Notes: generated by a model not told the origin, from the letters alone. 64,000 bases of DNA from Pycnococcus provasolii (GCA_938743325.2 OW568872.1:124001-188000), one strand, 5' to 3'; counted from the stretch's first letter, positions 34,555-45,023 are shown. Numbers and translations are program-made.

Positions 34555-35670
34555 TTAGCTGGAACCAGGTGGCAGCGCACCACGCTTCCGTCCGGGTGAT
34601 GAGTCCACGTCGATGGCGCCATCCGCGTCACCCAAGCTGCGGCGTTGTGGCTCACTCTCTTGAGCCTGCTGCTGTTGCGCCGCACCCGCGCCTGCATCGC
34701 CTGCTGCTCCACCACCGCCTACAACCTTGTTGATGAAAAAGAATCCTTTTCGTTCCTCGCTGGCGCGGCTCACGGCATCCTTCGCCCATGCTCCGAGCCC
34801 CTCGACACCATCTTTCAAAACCTCCTTAAGTTCCTCCCTCGACTTGGCTGACTTGAGCGCGCTCGCCGCCTTTTCTACGGACGCGCCGAGGCTGAGTGGC
34901 CTGAGCGTGGCGTGCACCAGGACAGCGAGCGCCGAGGCAAGCAGCGCGCATACGGCAGCGACCGCAGTGGAGCGCAGGTCTGAGCGAGCGGTCGCGAACG
35001 CAACTCCTCCAATTCCCGCGACGACCGTCGCGGCGTTCCTTCCGTCGAGCTTGCGAAGGTTCTCCGCCGCGGGGCTGAGCGTTCCCATGTCCGGCCCAAG
35101 TCCTGCGCGCGCGACGTGCTTCGTGTCAAGGTGGTACGCGTATGCGTTTCGTAAGGTTGGCCTTGCGAGGACGAGTGCGACACCACCGCACATGACAGCG
35201 GCGGCGAGGCTGAACGAGATGGACATCCAGTGCATGGCCAGTAGAGCGAGTCCGATCCACGCGTAGTTGGACCTGTAGTAGACGACGTTTGCGATGAGTC
35301 TTTTTTTCCACTCGTCGTTATCTTTCGGCTTGCTTAGTCTCGGCGTTCTTATTTGCGCCGCCCTAACTTCCCCAGTGTCAGTATCAGTTTCTGAGACGAC
35401 GCCCGCCGTTCTCACGTACATGAAGTCTTCTTCCCAGTTGCGCGGCGGTGCGTCGAATGGGGGCGCACGGAAGTCACGTAGAAAACGCGCCCACGTCTTC
35501 TCATCGACAATCGGGGAATCGGATGATCCTTCTGAAGACGACGACGACGCACAACGAAAATGAAGACGACACTCCTTAAACCTTAAAGGCAACCTACAAG
35601 GCCTTAAAGGAGTACGTAGAGCACCTCTAAAGGTTAACGGCGCTGATGCCATGGCTGCTGCTGCGGACAT
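34555..35670 (-). CDS. PRA1-like membrane protein, possibly plastid-targeted
   Basis: 371 residues from the ATG at 35670 (35652 also possible). The N-terminus (MASAPLTFRGALRTPLRPCR) is Arg/Ser-rich and transit-like. The region WKKRLIANVVYYRSNYAWIGL, about residues 125-145, followed by paired hydrophobic spans matches the start of the PRA1 (prenylated Rab acceptor) domain, in which an R-x3-N-x2-Y-Y/F-x2-N-Y pattern precedes the membrane hairpins. More hydrophobic stretches occur to about residue 265, then a charged helix and a Gln/Gly-rich tail. PRA1 proteins act in vesicle traffic; a plastid transit peptide would be unusual, so the location is uncertain. Convergent with the WD40 gene (28 bp between the stops). 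Confidence 0.5.
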   Translation of the reverse strand: MSAAAAMASAPLTFRGALRTPLRPCRLPLRFKECRLHFRCASSSSSEGSSDSPIVDEKTWARFLRDFRAPPFDAPPRNWEEDFMYVRTAGVVSETDTDTGEVRAAQIRTPRLSKPKDNDEWKKRLIANVVYYRSNYAWIGLALLAMHWMSISFSLAAAVMCGGVALVLARPTLRNAYAYHLDTKHVARAGLGPDMGTLSPAAENLRKLDGRNAATVVAGIGGVAFATARSDLRSTAVAAVCALLASALAVLVHATLRPLSLGASVEKAASALKSAKSREELKEVLKDGVEGLGAWAKDAVSRASEERKGFFFINKVVGGGGAAGDAGAGAAQQQQAQESEPQRRSLGDADGAIDVDSSPGRKRGALPPGSS

Positions 35671-35879
35671 TGGAAAAAAATACGAGGGAATGGCGAGCAA
35701 GTGGAACGAGGGGCGAGGGAGTGCTTGCTCGTCTCCTGAGCGAAGGGGTTCCGTTTAGGGGTTTCGTTTGATCTGTTTGGGGGTTGGGGTTACCTGGGAG
35801 CCGCTGAAGGGGGCCGCTGATGAGGAGCTGTCACTTTTTCCCTCCGTCTGATTTTTGGGTTCGGATTAGTTAGTGGAGC
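35671..35879. promoter_or_regulatory. Bidirectional promoter region
   Basis: Only 209 bp separate the start codons of the PRA1-like gene (minus) and the methyltransferase gene (plus), so both promoters must lie here or overlap the coding ends. No clear TATA box is seen. Confidence 0.5.
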
Positions 35880-37889
35880 ATGGCGGCGGCCTCGGATAGG
35901 GTGACTGTTACTTTGTGCGCGACGTGTGCGACCGGACTCGCACATGGACTCGCTCGATCGCTGCACGACGCCCCATTTGGATCCAGGATTATTCGTGTCG
36001 CTTCTTCGCACGTCGTTTTCGAAACACCGACGTCCTGCTTTCGTGGTGACTCTATCTTTACTGACCTCATCTCGCGGATCAGGCTCGCGGATAACCTCCT
36101 CGTCATATTCTGTGCAATCGAAGAACCTATTCACGTGCCACTCGCATTCGACGACCCTGACGCCGCTATCAACACAATCGAAAAAGCGGGAAGACAAGCG
36201 GGACAAGACGCACGAGCGGCATACAAACACGTCCTCCAAATCAGAACAGGAGCAAGCCAGCAACCAAACAACGTGAATGAGGATGGGCCGACGTTCAGAG
36301 CGACGTGTCGAAGACGATGCACCGTGCAATGCTCGAAACGAATGAAGAAAAAGCAGGAATTCAACAGCGCGCAGGCGGCGGCCGCATTTGGAGGAGGCAT
36401 GCAAGAATCAACAAATTGGCAAGTGTCGCTTCGAGACTGGGACGTCGAAGCGTTCATCTACATCGAGGACGACCACATCATGTACGCAGGTTTACAGATC
36501 TTTAAAACACTCACGGAGGCAACAGGACGCGCGAACAGTACTCCACTACACGCCATGCGAACTTGGAGAAAAGCCCTCGCAACGACGGCACTCAAGGCTA
36601 GCGTTGCGCACGCTATGCTGCAACGTGCACTCGGACAAAACTGCCACGCAACAAAAGCGGCTGTCGTCGTTGACCCGTGCTGTGGTGGGCTGACCATACC
36701 TCTAGAGGCGGCGGACGCCTTCCAGGCATGCATCGGCCTCGGAGCGGACGTCGACGAGAGCGTTCTTGCGGCAGCGTCCTCGAACGAGTTGGTGGGACCG
36801 CAAGGCGCTTGCCTTCTCGGTCGATGCGATGCCGCCAAACGTTTGCCACTGCGTGACGCATGCGCAGACGCCGTTGTCTCCGACCTACCTTTCGGAAAAC
36901 TATGCGGTAAGCCGCATTTTCGGCAGAGGCTATACCAGGGTGTCGCACGCGAGGCCGCGAGAGTGCTTCGCGCGGGCGGAAAAGCTGTTTTTTTGTGCTG
37001 CGGACGAAGTCACGCAACCGACGCGCTCGCCTCGTGCGAGAAGTTGCAGCTGTGCTCCGTTGAGCATCTCACGATGGAGATTGAGGTGATGCTCGTGACA
37101 CTGCAGCGGCTGCCGGATCAAAAGGACGACGATAGTACTGACCAGGTGGAGCTAGGCAACTTTGCTGGAATATGGGGCCACCCTTTTGAGATGTTCGTGG
37201 AGCAGCGTACGTGCGACGTGTTCTCGCAGCTCACACACATGAAACCTCACGAAATGCTTCTTGCTGATGTAGGAGGAGGCAACGGGCTATTTGCGGCAAA
37301 CATACACACTCGCTTGGGTCTTCTGCATCCAGCCGTATGCTGCGACCCTAATGAAGAGGCGGTGGAGGAGGCGAGGCGGCGACCTGCACTTCGTGCTCAC
37401 GTTGCCGACGCGAGCGCGTTTGCTCAGGAGGGTGTCGCCAACGCATTTGACCTTGTTCTGATCAAGGAGGTGGTGCACCTGGTCCCGGCAGATAAGGTGG
37501 AGGCGCTGTACGAAGGAATTTACGGACAAATGAAAGACGGCGGTGTTTGCATGACAATCACTCGACCGACGGATCCACCGTACCCACTCTTCGAGGCTGC
37601 ACGCCGCGTGTGGACAAGTCGGCAGCCACCCGTCTGTGTATTCGAAGCAGCTATGCGCAAAGCCGGTTTTGACGACGTAGATGTTAGGGAATGGCGCTAC
37701 CCGATTCGATGTCGCCTCGCCCGCTGGCTAGCCCTCATCCGTGCTCGCTTCTGGTCAACTTTTCATGGCTTCTCTGATGACGAACTCGAGGCAGGAGTTA
37801 AAGAGGTTGCAAAAGGCAAGGATGCTTGTGACTTCGTAGAGTTTGAGGAGTGCCTACTCTGTGTGACTGCACGTAAAAATGTAAAATAA
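35880..37889 (+). CDS. THUMP-domain RNA guanine methyltransferase fused to a second methyltransferase
   Basis: 669 residues, one frame. Residues 1-200: THUMP-type RNA-binding region (FNSAQAAAAFGGGMQESTNW then VSLRDWDVEAFIYIEDDHI), as in THUMPD2/THUMPD3. Residues 210-400: SAM-dependent methyltransferase with motif I VVVDPCCGGLTIPLEAA (about 262-278) and catalytic SDLPFGKLCG (about 333-342), the [N/D]-L/P-P-F form of N2-guanine methyltransferases such as THUMPD3/Trm14. Residues 430-665: a second class I methyltransferase with motif I LLADVGGGNGLFAANI (about 460-475) and a motif IV-like FDLVLIKEVVHLVP (about 521-534). The expected activity is m2G formation in tRNA or snRNA; the target of the second domain is unknown. 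The fusion is unusual for the family. Confidence 0.8.
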   Translation: MAAASDRVTVTLCATCATGLAHGLARSLHDAPFGSRIIRVASSHVVFETPTSCFRGDSIFTDLISRIRLADNLLVIFCAIEEPIHVPLAFDDPDAAINTIEKAGRQAGQDARAAYKHVLQIRTGASQQPNNVNEDGPTFRATCRRRCTVQCSKRMKKKQEFNSAQAAAAFGGGMQESTNWQVSLRDWDVEAFIYIEDDHIMYAGLQIFKTLTEATGRANSTPLHAMRTWRKALATTALKASVAHAMLQRALGQNCHATKAAVVVDPCCGGLTIPLEAADAFQACIGLGADVDESVLAAASSNELVGPQGACLLGRCDAAKRLPLRDACADAVVSDLPFGKLCGKPHFRQRLYQGVAREAARVLRAGGKAVFLCCGRSHATDALASCEKLQLCSVEHLTMEIEVMLVTLQRLPDQKDDDSTDQVELGNFAGIWGHPFEMFVEQRTCDVFSQLTHMKPHEMLLADVGGGNGLFAANIHTRLGLLHPAVCCDPNEEAVEEARRRPALRAHVADASAFAQEGVANAFDLVLIKEVVHLVPADKVEALYEGIYGQMKDGGVCMTITRPTDPPYPLFEAARRVWTSRQPPVCVFEAAMRKAGFDDVDVREWRYPIRCRLARWLALIRARFWSTFHGFSDDELEAGVKEVAKGKDACDFVEFEECLLCVTARKNVK

Positions 37890-37999
37890 AATGCGAAACG
37901 TGGCACTAACACATTACATATTATGTATTAAATATGAAAAATATAATGTAAACTATACACTCAGAAATTTGGTTTCTATAAATCAACCAATTCTTCTCG

Positions 38000-40900
38000 T
38001 TAAATCGCATCTTCGCGTGGGTCGTCAACGGGAAGTGAGATCGAGCGCATCATAGAGCTCAGAGGGCTCGAGGGTAACGATGCTCCCGTGGTTTTCGATC
38101 GACCACGGGACATAGCGATAAATGATTGGCTCGTGGGTGAGGTTGCCGGAGAACTTCCTTCCGAATGCGAACCATGGCGGAAACGATATATGAATGAACG
38201 ACTTGATCCAGAACGTGTCGGCGGTTTCTTATTCGTATCATAGTTCATAGACTTCTGGTGCAGCATATCAGGGTTGACAAGCGAGCGTTTAACCTTTGCA
38301 GCCCTTCGATGTTTCAAGCCGCGCCAGTGCGCCTGTATGACCATGGCTGCGTGAACGACGTTAACCTCACCCGAGGATTTGGCAAGACTAGCCATGCTGG
38401 GGAACTTCGCTCGGCTCCTCTGCTTTTCACTCAGGTCTGCCTTCTTTGGAAGTTTGGTGCCACAAACCCGGAATGCGAGCACCTCGAGAACTTCGAAGTA
38501 GTGCACCACCCCGCCGTGGTCTGGAATCTGCAATTCTCGCATCACGTTTTGCACCACCCTCTTCGAAGGTACGTGGCCATAGGCATCCTTCAACCCGAGA
38601 GGTGCCGGAAGACTCTTGAGAATGGACGTAACCGCGCTAGTGGGCGCCGTCTCCGTCGCAAATGGATCATGCTCACGCCAAACATTGTTGAATAGATCGA
38701 CAAGAACCGGGTCCAGAGAACCCATCTCCGCAAACTTAGCCTCGTCAAAATTGTCGAGGATGATGGCAATGAAAAGGTTTAGCATGATGAACCCGGAGAG
38801 GAGCGTGTGAACCGCGAAGAAAGGCGCAGAAATGCTGCTGCACGAGTCCATATACTCGTGCATGATGGCATTCCAATTCTCGCCACACGTGGCGCGAAAA
38901 AGGAGCAAGAAACTCGTTCCAAACCATTCGAAATTCGACCTATCGTCGATGGCCCCCGTGCGCTCACATCCACCTAGCAAGTTGTTTCCGAGCACCGCAA
39001 AGATGAAGTAGCTGAGAATCAGCAGAGTTCCCACGTTGTAAAGGCTTGGAATCGAAAGAAGAAACGTGCGAACGAGCATGCGAACACCCTTCGCAGCCTT
39101 GATGGCTCGCAGAGCGCGCATCGCACGGAAGATGCGAAGGATGCGCACAGCCGTGGGATTGCCAGTTGACGACGACATCGCGACACCGATAATCTGCGAG
39201 ATGGCGCCAAGCACCACAATAAATCCATCGAACCGATTCCAAGTATCTCGCAAGTATGTGACGGGTCCAAGAGCGATGAGTTTTGCAATCATCTCACTTG
39301 CAAACACGAGCGTGAAGAAAAGGTTCAGACCATCGGTCACCTCGATAAATTTCTTGCTCGGGTCATTGTGATCGCTCAGCAGCACGGCGATGTTCAGCAA
39401 GATCATCGTCATGATGATGTGGTCAAACATCGGATGCATGACAACTCGGTAGAGGAACGCCGACAGACCAAACAGGCGCTTCGCGGGCGGCCTTTTCGGC
39501 TGGAATTCAGGCCGCTCGAATAAAAGGCCGCGGTGCGTCTTCACCCACTGCTCCTGCTCCTCAGTCAGCAGGCCAAGCTCGCCGCGATTACGAAGTCTCA
39601 AGTAATGGCTCACCACGGAACTGATCAGCAAATTGCCAACGAATAGCGTGCCTAGCAGGATAAAGCCAACGCAGTACAGTGCCGCGGCGGGGTTGTAATC
39701 GCGCCTCGGCGCCTTGCCCTCCTCGTATGCATCGACCGTGGCATACATGAGCGCATCCCAGTCCTCCCCAGTGACGAGCTCGTACATCGTCAGCAACGCT
39801 TCGAAGACGTTGTCGAAGTTTGGCCTAGGCGAGAACCACTTGCGAGCCTCCTCGTCGCCGCTTGACGCCTTGAACATGCCAACGCATGCAACCTTTGTTA
39901 GCACGCTGTCGTCAGAACACCGGTGAAATTTCCCCATGAACAAATGCACGCCGAGCACCGCGTAGATAAAACAAAATCCACCTGAGAGCGTGATGACGCC
40001 GCTCACGTGCGGGATGCAGCTGACGAGAGTCATCCACACCTTGCGCAAACCTTCTGCATGGGTCATCAGGCGCAGCGGGCGAAGGGCACGCACAACGCGC
40101 AGCACACGAAGCGGCTTGAGTGCAGATGCTCCGCCTCCTCCGCTCGCATCCGCGAGAAAGGTTATGGCACCCACCACGGCGATGAACCCGTCGAGAGTGT
40201 TCCAAGCATCTTGCAAGTACCCTGGTCTCTTCAAAGAAGGGAGCGGGATTCCAAAGGCGTCCGATTTCCTGGGCGTGCTAGACGTTCGGCGCTTAGCAGT
40301 CCCATCCTTATCCTCAGCGCCATTATCCTCGGCACGACTATCCTCGGTATGAACAGCTTCCAGTGGGGCTTCATCCTCGCCAGGAAGTGCTCGCGGATTC
40401 CAAAATCCCAATGCAATCACCTTTAAGACAGCCTCGACAATAAAGACAATTGCAAACACACCATCGAAGCCCAGAAGAACTGCTTTCATGTCATCCCCCT
40501 GCGGCTGGTGGGGGTTGTCAATCGCCACCGCAACGCAGCTTATCAGGATAAAACCGGTGATGACCAGGTCAAACTTCTTGGAGTTGACGAGGTTGATAAA
40601 GAAAGCACGCAGTGGCATCTCTGGAGGAAACAATCCAAGTGACCACATCTCACGCTCTCCCCACCAGGAGTGCTCCTCAGGCTTGCCGGAAGTCAAACCT
40701 TCGTTTCTCGAGTATAGGAACATTGATAATTTTTCCAACCCACGATTCCACATTTGTTTTCGTTTCACCTTCCGCTGCTGCTTGTCCTTCTCCGCAAAGT
40801 CCAGCTCGACGTTCGCAAGAACCGCGGCAAGAAATAGATTCAACAGGATGTAATGCCCAGCAAGTAGCACGATAACGAAGTAAAGCGCAATGCTCCAGTT

Positions 40901-43618
40901 GGACACCGACACCGCACCTTGATAAACGGTATGCCAATTCTCAGCGGTGATGAGCTGAAACACCGTCAGGAATCCCCAGTAAAAGTTCCGAAAGCTCTGT
41001 CGCATCGGCTCGCGGCATTTCCACGAACCGCCAGCAAGATTGCAGCGCGCTTCAGTATCCACCACGGTTATCAATGTTTTATTAAGATCGTCGCCTACGG
41101 GAATTGTGCAGTGAAAATCGGAGCAAAGGTCGACAGTGCCCAAAAAGGTCATGCCAAAAGCGTCGAAGATGAAAAGCATGAGGGTGAGAATGATCGCAAA
41201 GGAACCTATGTAAGGCAAACTCATGTGCGTGATTCGAAGCACCATCTGCGCACCCTCGAATTGTCGCAGAATTCGAATCATGCGCAGCAGACGAAAGCTG
41301 CGTAGTACTGACAGTCCAGGTGGCAAGGGAAGGATTAATTCGGCGATGCTCACGACTACGATAACGAAGTCAAAGGCGTTTGAGTAGTCACCGAAGTAGT
41401 TGCGAGGAGTCAACCCGATGATGCGCACGACCGCCTCCACGGCAAATATTGTCAGAAAGACGATATTTGAGTTCTCGAGGATAGACTTCTGGTCACCTGA
41501 CATGCCATGATGTTCGCTTGCCAAACATACGCTGTTGATGAAGATCACTGCAAGGATGAAGTTTGAGAAATTTTCATTGTGGCTCAGGTACCTGCAGATT
41601 CCCAAAAACGTGGCCTCAAACTCAGCATTCTCCTGCTTTGTTTCGTCATCGACGGACGAACCTTCATCCTCCACGCGATTGTTGCTCTCATTGATCACGA
41701 CACGCTTCTGTCCTGATGTGTTGTTTGCTTGCGCAGTCTCGTCGCGTGAGGCGCCCTCATTCGTGGTGTGTACGGTGACCTTAGACTCGACCGTCGAGGC
41801 TTGCACTTTCTCCTCCTCCTCGGGTTGTGTGCCGTCGACGTTACCGCCGCCGCCTGTGACCCGTATGGGGACAAGTTCGTGCGAGCTGCGTTTGGGCGGC
41901 GACTCTTTCGTCACCTCGTCAGGTTTGCTGTCTGGGAAGCTATGTCCAACCAATTCATCGTATTCCAGATGTCGCGATGGCAAACTAGAAATCTGCCTCA
42001 TCGGCGGCGGCTGCGGAATGTCCAATGCTACTGCACCATCGACGGTGCCTTCGTTTGCAGAGAGTGCGGCGGCGGTTGTCGTAGTGGTTGCATCATCATC
42101 TGCGACAGTGCTGGCAGTGTCGGCGGGAGGAGCATTGGGTGTTGTGCTTGTGGGATCTCCGCTCGGACTCGTCTCCGGACTTGGCAGCATATTATCACTA
42201 TTCGGCGAATCCTCTCCATCTGTCGGCGGCGATTTTTGCACGATGCTGGCCTTCTCCTCGATGTTATCCGTCGCCGCGTTGAATGAGTTGGACACCACCG
42301 CCGTGGCAAGGCTCGCGACGAAGAAGGAGCCGAAGAGTACGACGGAGAGCCAGTAGGCGGCGACTCCCCACCCAAACACATCCTGCGTGTAGTACATGTT
42401 ATCCATGAATCCCTCGAGCGTGAAGGTTTGGAATATGATGATGGCCGCCCTTCCGAAGTTGTCGAACGACGCCGTTCCTTGCAGAGGATTGGGGAACAGC
42501 GCGCCCGTCAACGGATCCTCTGCCGTGCAGCGATATCCTTCGCCGCAGCGATAGCTGGTGCCGCACACGCGATCCAAGCCGTTCTCGTCGAGTCGATGCG
42601 GCCATGTTTCGGCGACGCAGTGGTCGCGCAGTCGCCCCATGAAGAGCTGCATGCCCACTGCGCCGAAAACCGCCACACAGAGCGTCCACAGCGCGACGAC
42701 GGATCCGAGGTCGCCGATAGATATGAGCAGCGCTGAGATGAGGATTCGCAGTTTCTTGATGGACGACAGTGCTCTCAGCGGCTTGAGCAGGCGAAAGGTG
42801 CGCAGCGCGTTGATGCCAGCCAGTCCCTCCGCTGCACGGCTGACGATGCCGAGAACGACGATGACGCCGTCGAGCACGTTCCACGGGTCGCGCAGGTAGC
42901 TGCCGGGGTGTAGGACGAGCCCGTGCGCCACCACCTTGATTGCCAGCTCAGCCGCGAAGAGCACGGTGAACACGAAGTCCGCCCTGTCCTGCAGCAGGTT
43001 CAGCGGGTGGTTATCCGACTCGCGCGGGAGCTGCAGCATGATCACGCAACTGTTGGCAAGAACGGCGAGGTTCACGGCGTGGGTGAAGCGGTTGTCCGTG
43101 CACATTCTCGTGCACCACAACCGAAACTGGTTGTTCGGTTCGAACGTGTACAGCGAGCGATAGCTCTGCGACAGGTGTATTTCCTCGAGCTCAATCGCGC
43201 GCGCGATCTCTTCCGCTGACTCACCGAGTACCTTTGCGCCGTGGATGTGCACGGACTTTTGTGTCAAGAGTTCTTCCGGTATGGCGACACGAAGTTCCGT
43301 CCTCCTTCTCGGCTGGTTTTGAGTCGAGCTGATGTTCGCCCAAACGTCGTCGAGCGATGCTAAGCTCTTTGTTGAGTCTCCCCCGCCTTGGCCGCTACTG
43401 CCCGGCTGCAAGTCCTCGAGTAAGCTGGAGGAGTCGCGATACAAGGAAGAACCACCGAGTGGAACGAGCTCATTGCCGAGACCACCACTCACCACTGCAA
43501 GGCCGCCGCTTCTTCTCATAGAAGAGGGCGGCAAAGACGACTCCTCATAGAGAGTAGTCTCTGCTTCTGCTTCTGCTTCTGCTTCTGCTTCTGCTTCTGC
43601 TGCTGCTGCGGGCGCCAT
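38000..43618 (-). CDS. CAV: Four-domain voltage-gated Ca2+ channel alpha subunit
   Basis: 1872 residues from the ATG at 43618; the frame extends further upstream without support. Four homologous six-helix domains are seen. The S4 helices carry the spaced Arg/Lys pattern (LRTFRLLKPLRAL; LRSFRLLRMIRILRQF; LRVLRVVRALRPLRLM; VRILRIFRAMRALRAIK). The selectivity residues are all Glu: TLEGF (about 401), TAENW (about 893), TGEDW (about 1283) and CGENW (about 1579), the EEEE ring of Ca2+-selective Cav channels. An IQ motif VIQAHWRGLKHRRA near 1763 should bind calmodulin. The N-terminus has an (AE)n tract from a CTTCTG microsatellite. Such channels in green algae mediate flagellar and mechanical responses. 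Plasma or ciliary membrane. Confidence 0.93.
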   Translation of the reverse strand: MAPAAAAEAEAEAEAEAEAETTLYEESSLPPSSMRRSGGLAVVSGGLGNELVPLGGSSLYRDSSSLLEDLQPGSSGQGGGDSTKSLASLDDVWANISSTQNQPRRRTELRVAIPEELLTQKSVHIHGAKVLGESAEEIARAIELEEIHLSQSYRSLYTFEPNNQFRLWCTRMCTDNRFTHAVNLAVLANSCVIMLQLPRESDNHPLNLLQDRADFVFTVLFAAELAIKVVAHGLVLHPGSYLRDPWNVLDGVIVVLGIVSRAAEGLAGINALRTFRLLKPLRALSSIKKLRILISALLISIGDLGSVVALWTLCVAVFGAVGMQLFMGRLRDHCVAETWPHRLDENGLDRVCGTSYRCGEGYRCTAEDPLTGALFPNPLQGTASFDNFGRAAIIIFQTFTLEGFMDNMYYTQDVFGWGVAAYWLSVVLFGSFFVASLATAVVSNSFNAATDNIEEKASIVQKSPPTDGEDSPNSDNMLPSPETSPSGDPTSTTPNAPPADTASTVADDDATTTTTAAALSANEGTVDGAVALDIPQPPPMRQISSLPSRHLEYDELVGHSFPDSKPDEVTKESPPKRSSHELVPIRVTGGGGNVDGTQPEEEEKVQASTVESKVTVHTTNEGASRDETAQANNTSGQKRVVINESNNRVEDEGSSVDDETKQENAEFEATFLGICRYLSHNENFSNFILAVIFINSVCLASEHHGMSGDQKSILENSNIVFLTIFAVEAVVRIIGLTPRNYFGDYSNAFDFVIVVVSIAELILPLPPGLSVLRSFRLLRMIRILRQFEGAQMVLRITHMSLPYIGSFAIILTLMLFIFDAFGMTFLGTVDLCSDFHCTIPVGDDLNKTLITVVDTEARCNLAGGSWKCREPMRQSFRNFYWGFLTVFQLITAENWHTVYQGAVSVSNWSIALYFVIVLLAGHYILLNLFLAAVLANVELDFAEKDKQQRKVKRKQMWNRGLEKLSMFLYSRNEGLTSGKPEEHSWWGEREMWSLGLFPPEMPLRAFFINLVNSKKFDLVITGFILISCVAVAIDNPHQPQGDDMKAVLLGFDGVFAIVFIVEAVLKVIALGFWNPRALPGEDEAPLEAVHTEDSRAEDNGAEDKDGTAKRRTSSTPRKSDAFGIPLPSLKRPGYLQDAWNTLDGFIAVVGAITFLADASGGGGASALKPLRVLRVVRALRPLRLMTHAEGLRKVWMTLVSCIPHVSGVITLSGGFCFIYAVLGVHLFMGKFHRCSDDSVLTKVACVGMFKASSGDEEARKWFSPRPNFDNVFEALLTMYELVTGEDWDALMYATVDAYEEGKAPRRDYNPAAALYCVGFILLGTLFVGNLLISSVVSHYLRLRNRGELGLLTEEQEQWVKTHRGLLFERPEFQPKRPPAKRLFGLSAFLYRVVMHPMFDHIIMTMILLNIAVLLSDHNDPSKKFIEVTDGLNLFFTLVFASEMIAKLIALGPVTYLRDTWNRFDGFIVVLGAISQIIGVAMSSSTGNPTAVRILRIFRAMRALRAIKAAKGVRMLVRTFLLSIPSLYNVGTLLILSYFIFAVLGNNLLGGCERTGAIDDRSNFEWFGTSFLLLFRATCGENWNAIMHEYMDSCSSISAPFFAVHTLLSGFIMLNLFIAIILDNFDEAKFAEMGSLDPVLVDLFNNVWREHDPFATETAPTSAVTSILKSLPAPLGLKDAYGHVPSKRVVQNVMRELQIPDHGGVVHYFEVLEVLAFRVCGTKLPKKADLSEKQRSRAKFPSMASLAKSSGEVNVVHAAMVIQAHWRGLKHRRAAKVKRSLVNPDMLHQKSMNYDTNKKPPTRSGSSRSFIYRFRHGSHSEGSSPATSPTSQSFIAMSRGRSKTTGASLPSSPLSSMMRSISLPVDDPREDAI

Positions 43619-44546
43619 GAACACAAGCAACAGCGGCCGACAAGCTCCGAGCTCCGAGCTCCGAGGGAGCACTGAGCACAGCCGACGCCGACGGGCGGGA
43701 CCCACCCCCCTCACGCCTCCACGAGGGAGCCTCCTCGACGGGGAAACGCAAACCTGCGGAGGGCGGAGACAGAAGGCGGAGACCTGGTTAGGGTTGCAAG
43801 GACTTGCGCAAGGAGCCTTGTTGCCTGGCCTCGCCTTAGGTGGCCTTGCCGGGACGGGACGGCACGAGGGTTGTGTACTTGTGTTGCTTGGCATTGATTT
43901 TATTTGGAAAGGCTCGGTCATCATTTTTTCCTGTTGTGCTTTCTTCCGGATGGCGGATGCACATGCCGGCTGATGCGATGCGTTGATGCGACTTGCTCAA
44001 GAGCGACTTGTTTTAGGCGACGGCGGGCTTCAGCCACCGGCTTCAGCCTACCCGAAGTACGGGTACCTCTACATACCTCTGAGGGCGAGCTCCAAACACT
44101 AAACAGGCCTGGCACCTACCTCCACAGGGCTGGGTGTCGGCGGCTCCCAAAACAACTCCAAAGAACCTAGGGGATATGAGTAACCTCAACGCATACCTGG
44201 GGTTTACCAAGCTTGCATAAACGGTCTTTTTACGACCAGCGATAAGCCTGATAGAGTAGGTGGTGCAGGTGGTTCAAGGCGTGTACCTGGTTCAAGGGTG
44301 GGTACCTGTACCTCCAGGTGGCCGGCCAGGTGAATTCGGTAAAGGCACCTCTTTCCGGGAAAAGGTGCTCGCCCGCACGCTTAAAAAGCAACTTAACTTG
44401 GCCTCTACACCTCAGGTGGTTACAGCTCGCTCGTTCACGTCTTTCATTTGTGCTCGCTCGCCGCTGCTGCAGCACTCATTTTTAAAAGCTAACACGTTCA
44501 GCTTCACTCGGCTCACCGACGTACTACTACGATATCAGCACTTAAT
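43619..44546. other. Intergenic, no gene recognised
   Basis: It has a GGTTAGGGTT motif near 43787 and several palindromic GTACCTGG/AGGTACC-type motifs (44050-44310, for example CCCGAAGTACGGGTACC). No coding region is supported. It holds the promoters of the divergent Ca2+-channel gene and the EF-hand paralogue. Confidence 0.45.
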
Positions 44547-45023
44547 ATGTCAGTCACGCCGCTTCACCCTTCCGAAGTGGTTGCAAGCAAACACAACCAC
44601 AACCGTGGGCGTGGGGGCGGTGATGGACCAGTGCGAGAGCGGACGCAGGAAGGTAAGCCGATGGAGGGACTCAAGGACTCGGTCGCCGAGGAGTTCTGGC
44701 GTCTGAATCCGAAGGGCATTTCCGTGGCGGCGCTCTTCGGCACGCAAGGTGGATTAGGGGAGGTGGGACAGGCCATCGCCAAGCTCGACAGCTCGGGGGA
44801 CGGGTACTTATCCAAGGAGGAATTCAGAACGGGAATCAGGGAGGCGCTGCAGGCCAAGGCGAACGTCAAGACGCTCACGTACGTCGCCATCTTTTTGTCC
44901 ATCGCCATCTGCGTGCTCGTTGGTGTGCTCGCGGGAACGATGTTCGCCATCGTCGACGGCGCGAAAGATAGTATCCTGGATAGTATCGCTGTATCCTGTG
45001 TACGCAGTGTCCATCAAGGGTGA
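44547..45023 (+). CDS. Short EF-hand/transmembrane protein, paralogue of the gene at 3447
   Basis: 158 residues from the ATG at 44547. It shares with the gene at 3447 the N-terminal order: MS...HPS start, FWRLNPKGISVAALFG block, a canonical EF-hand loop D-S-S-G-D-G-Y-L-S-K-E-E, then one transmembrane helix (TYVAIFLSIAICVLVGVLAG). The frame stops at 45023 soon after the membrane span. A protein-like stretch, VYAVSIKGDDKSQLTERVF ... KKVGVRVVKFIKKHIL, continues in another frame to a stop at 45186. A 37-bp GT...CAG segment (about 44970-45006) would join the two frames but is very short for an intron; a frameshift or a genuinely truncated paralogue are the alternatives. The large ectodomain of the longer paralogue is absent. 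Confidence 0.65.
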   Translation: MSVTPLHPSEVVASKHNHNRGRGGGDGPVRERTQEGKPMEGLKDSVAEEFWRLNPKGISVAALFGTQGGLGEVGQAIAKLDSSGDGYLSKEEFRTGIREALQAKANVKTLTYVAIFLSIAICVLVGVLAGTMFAIVDGAKDSILDSIAVSCVRSVHQG

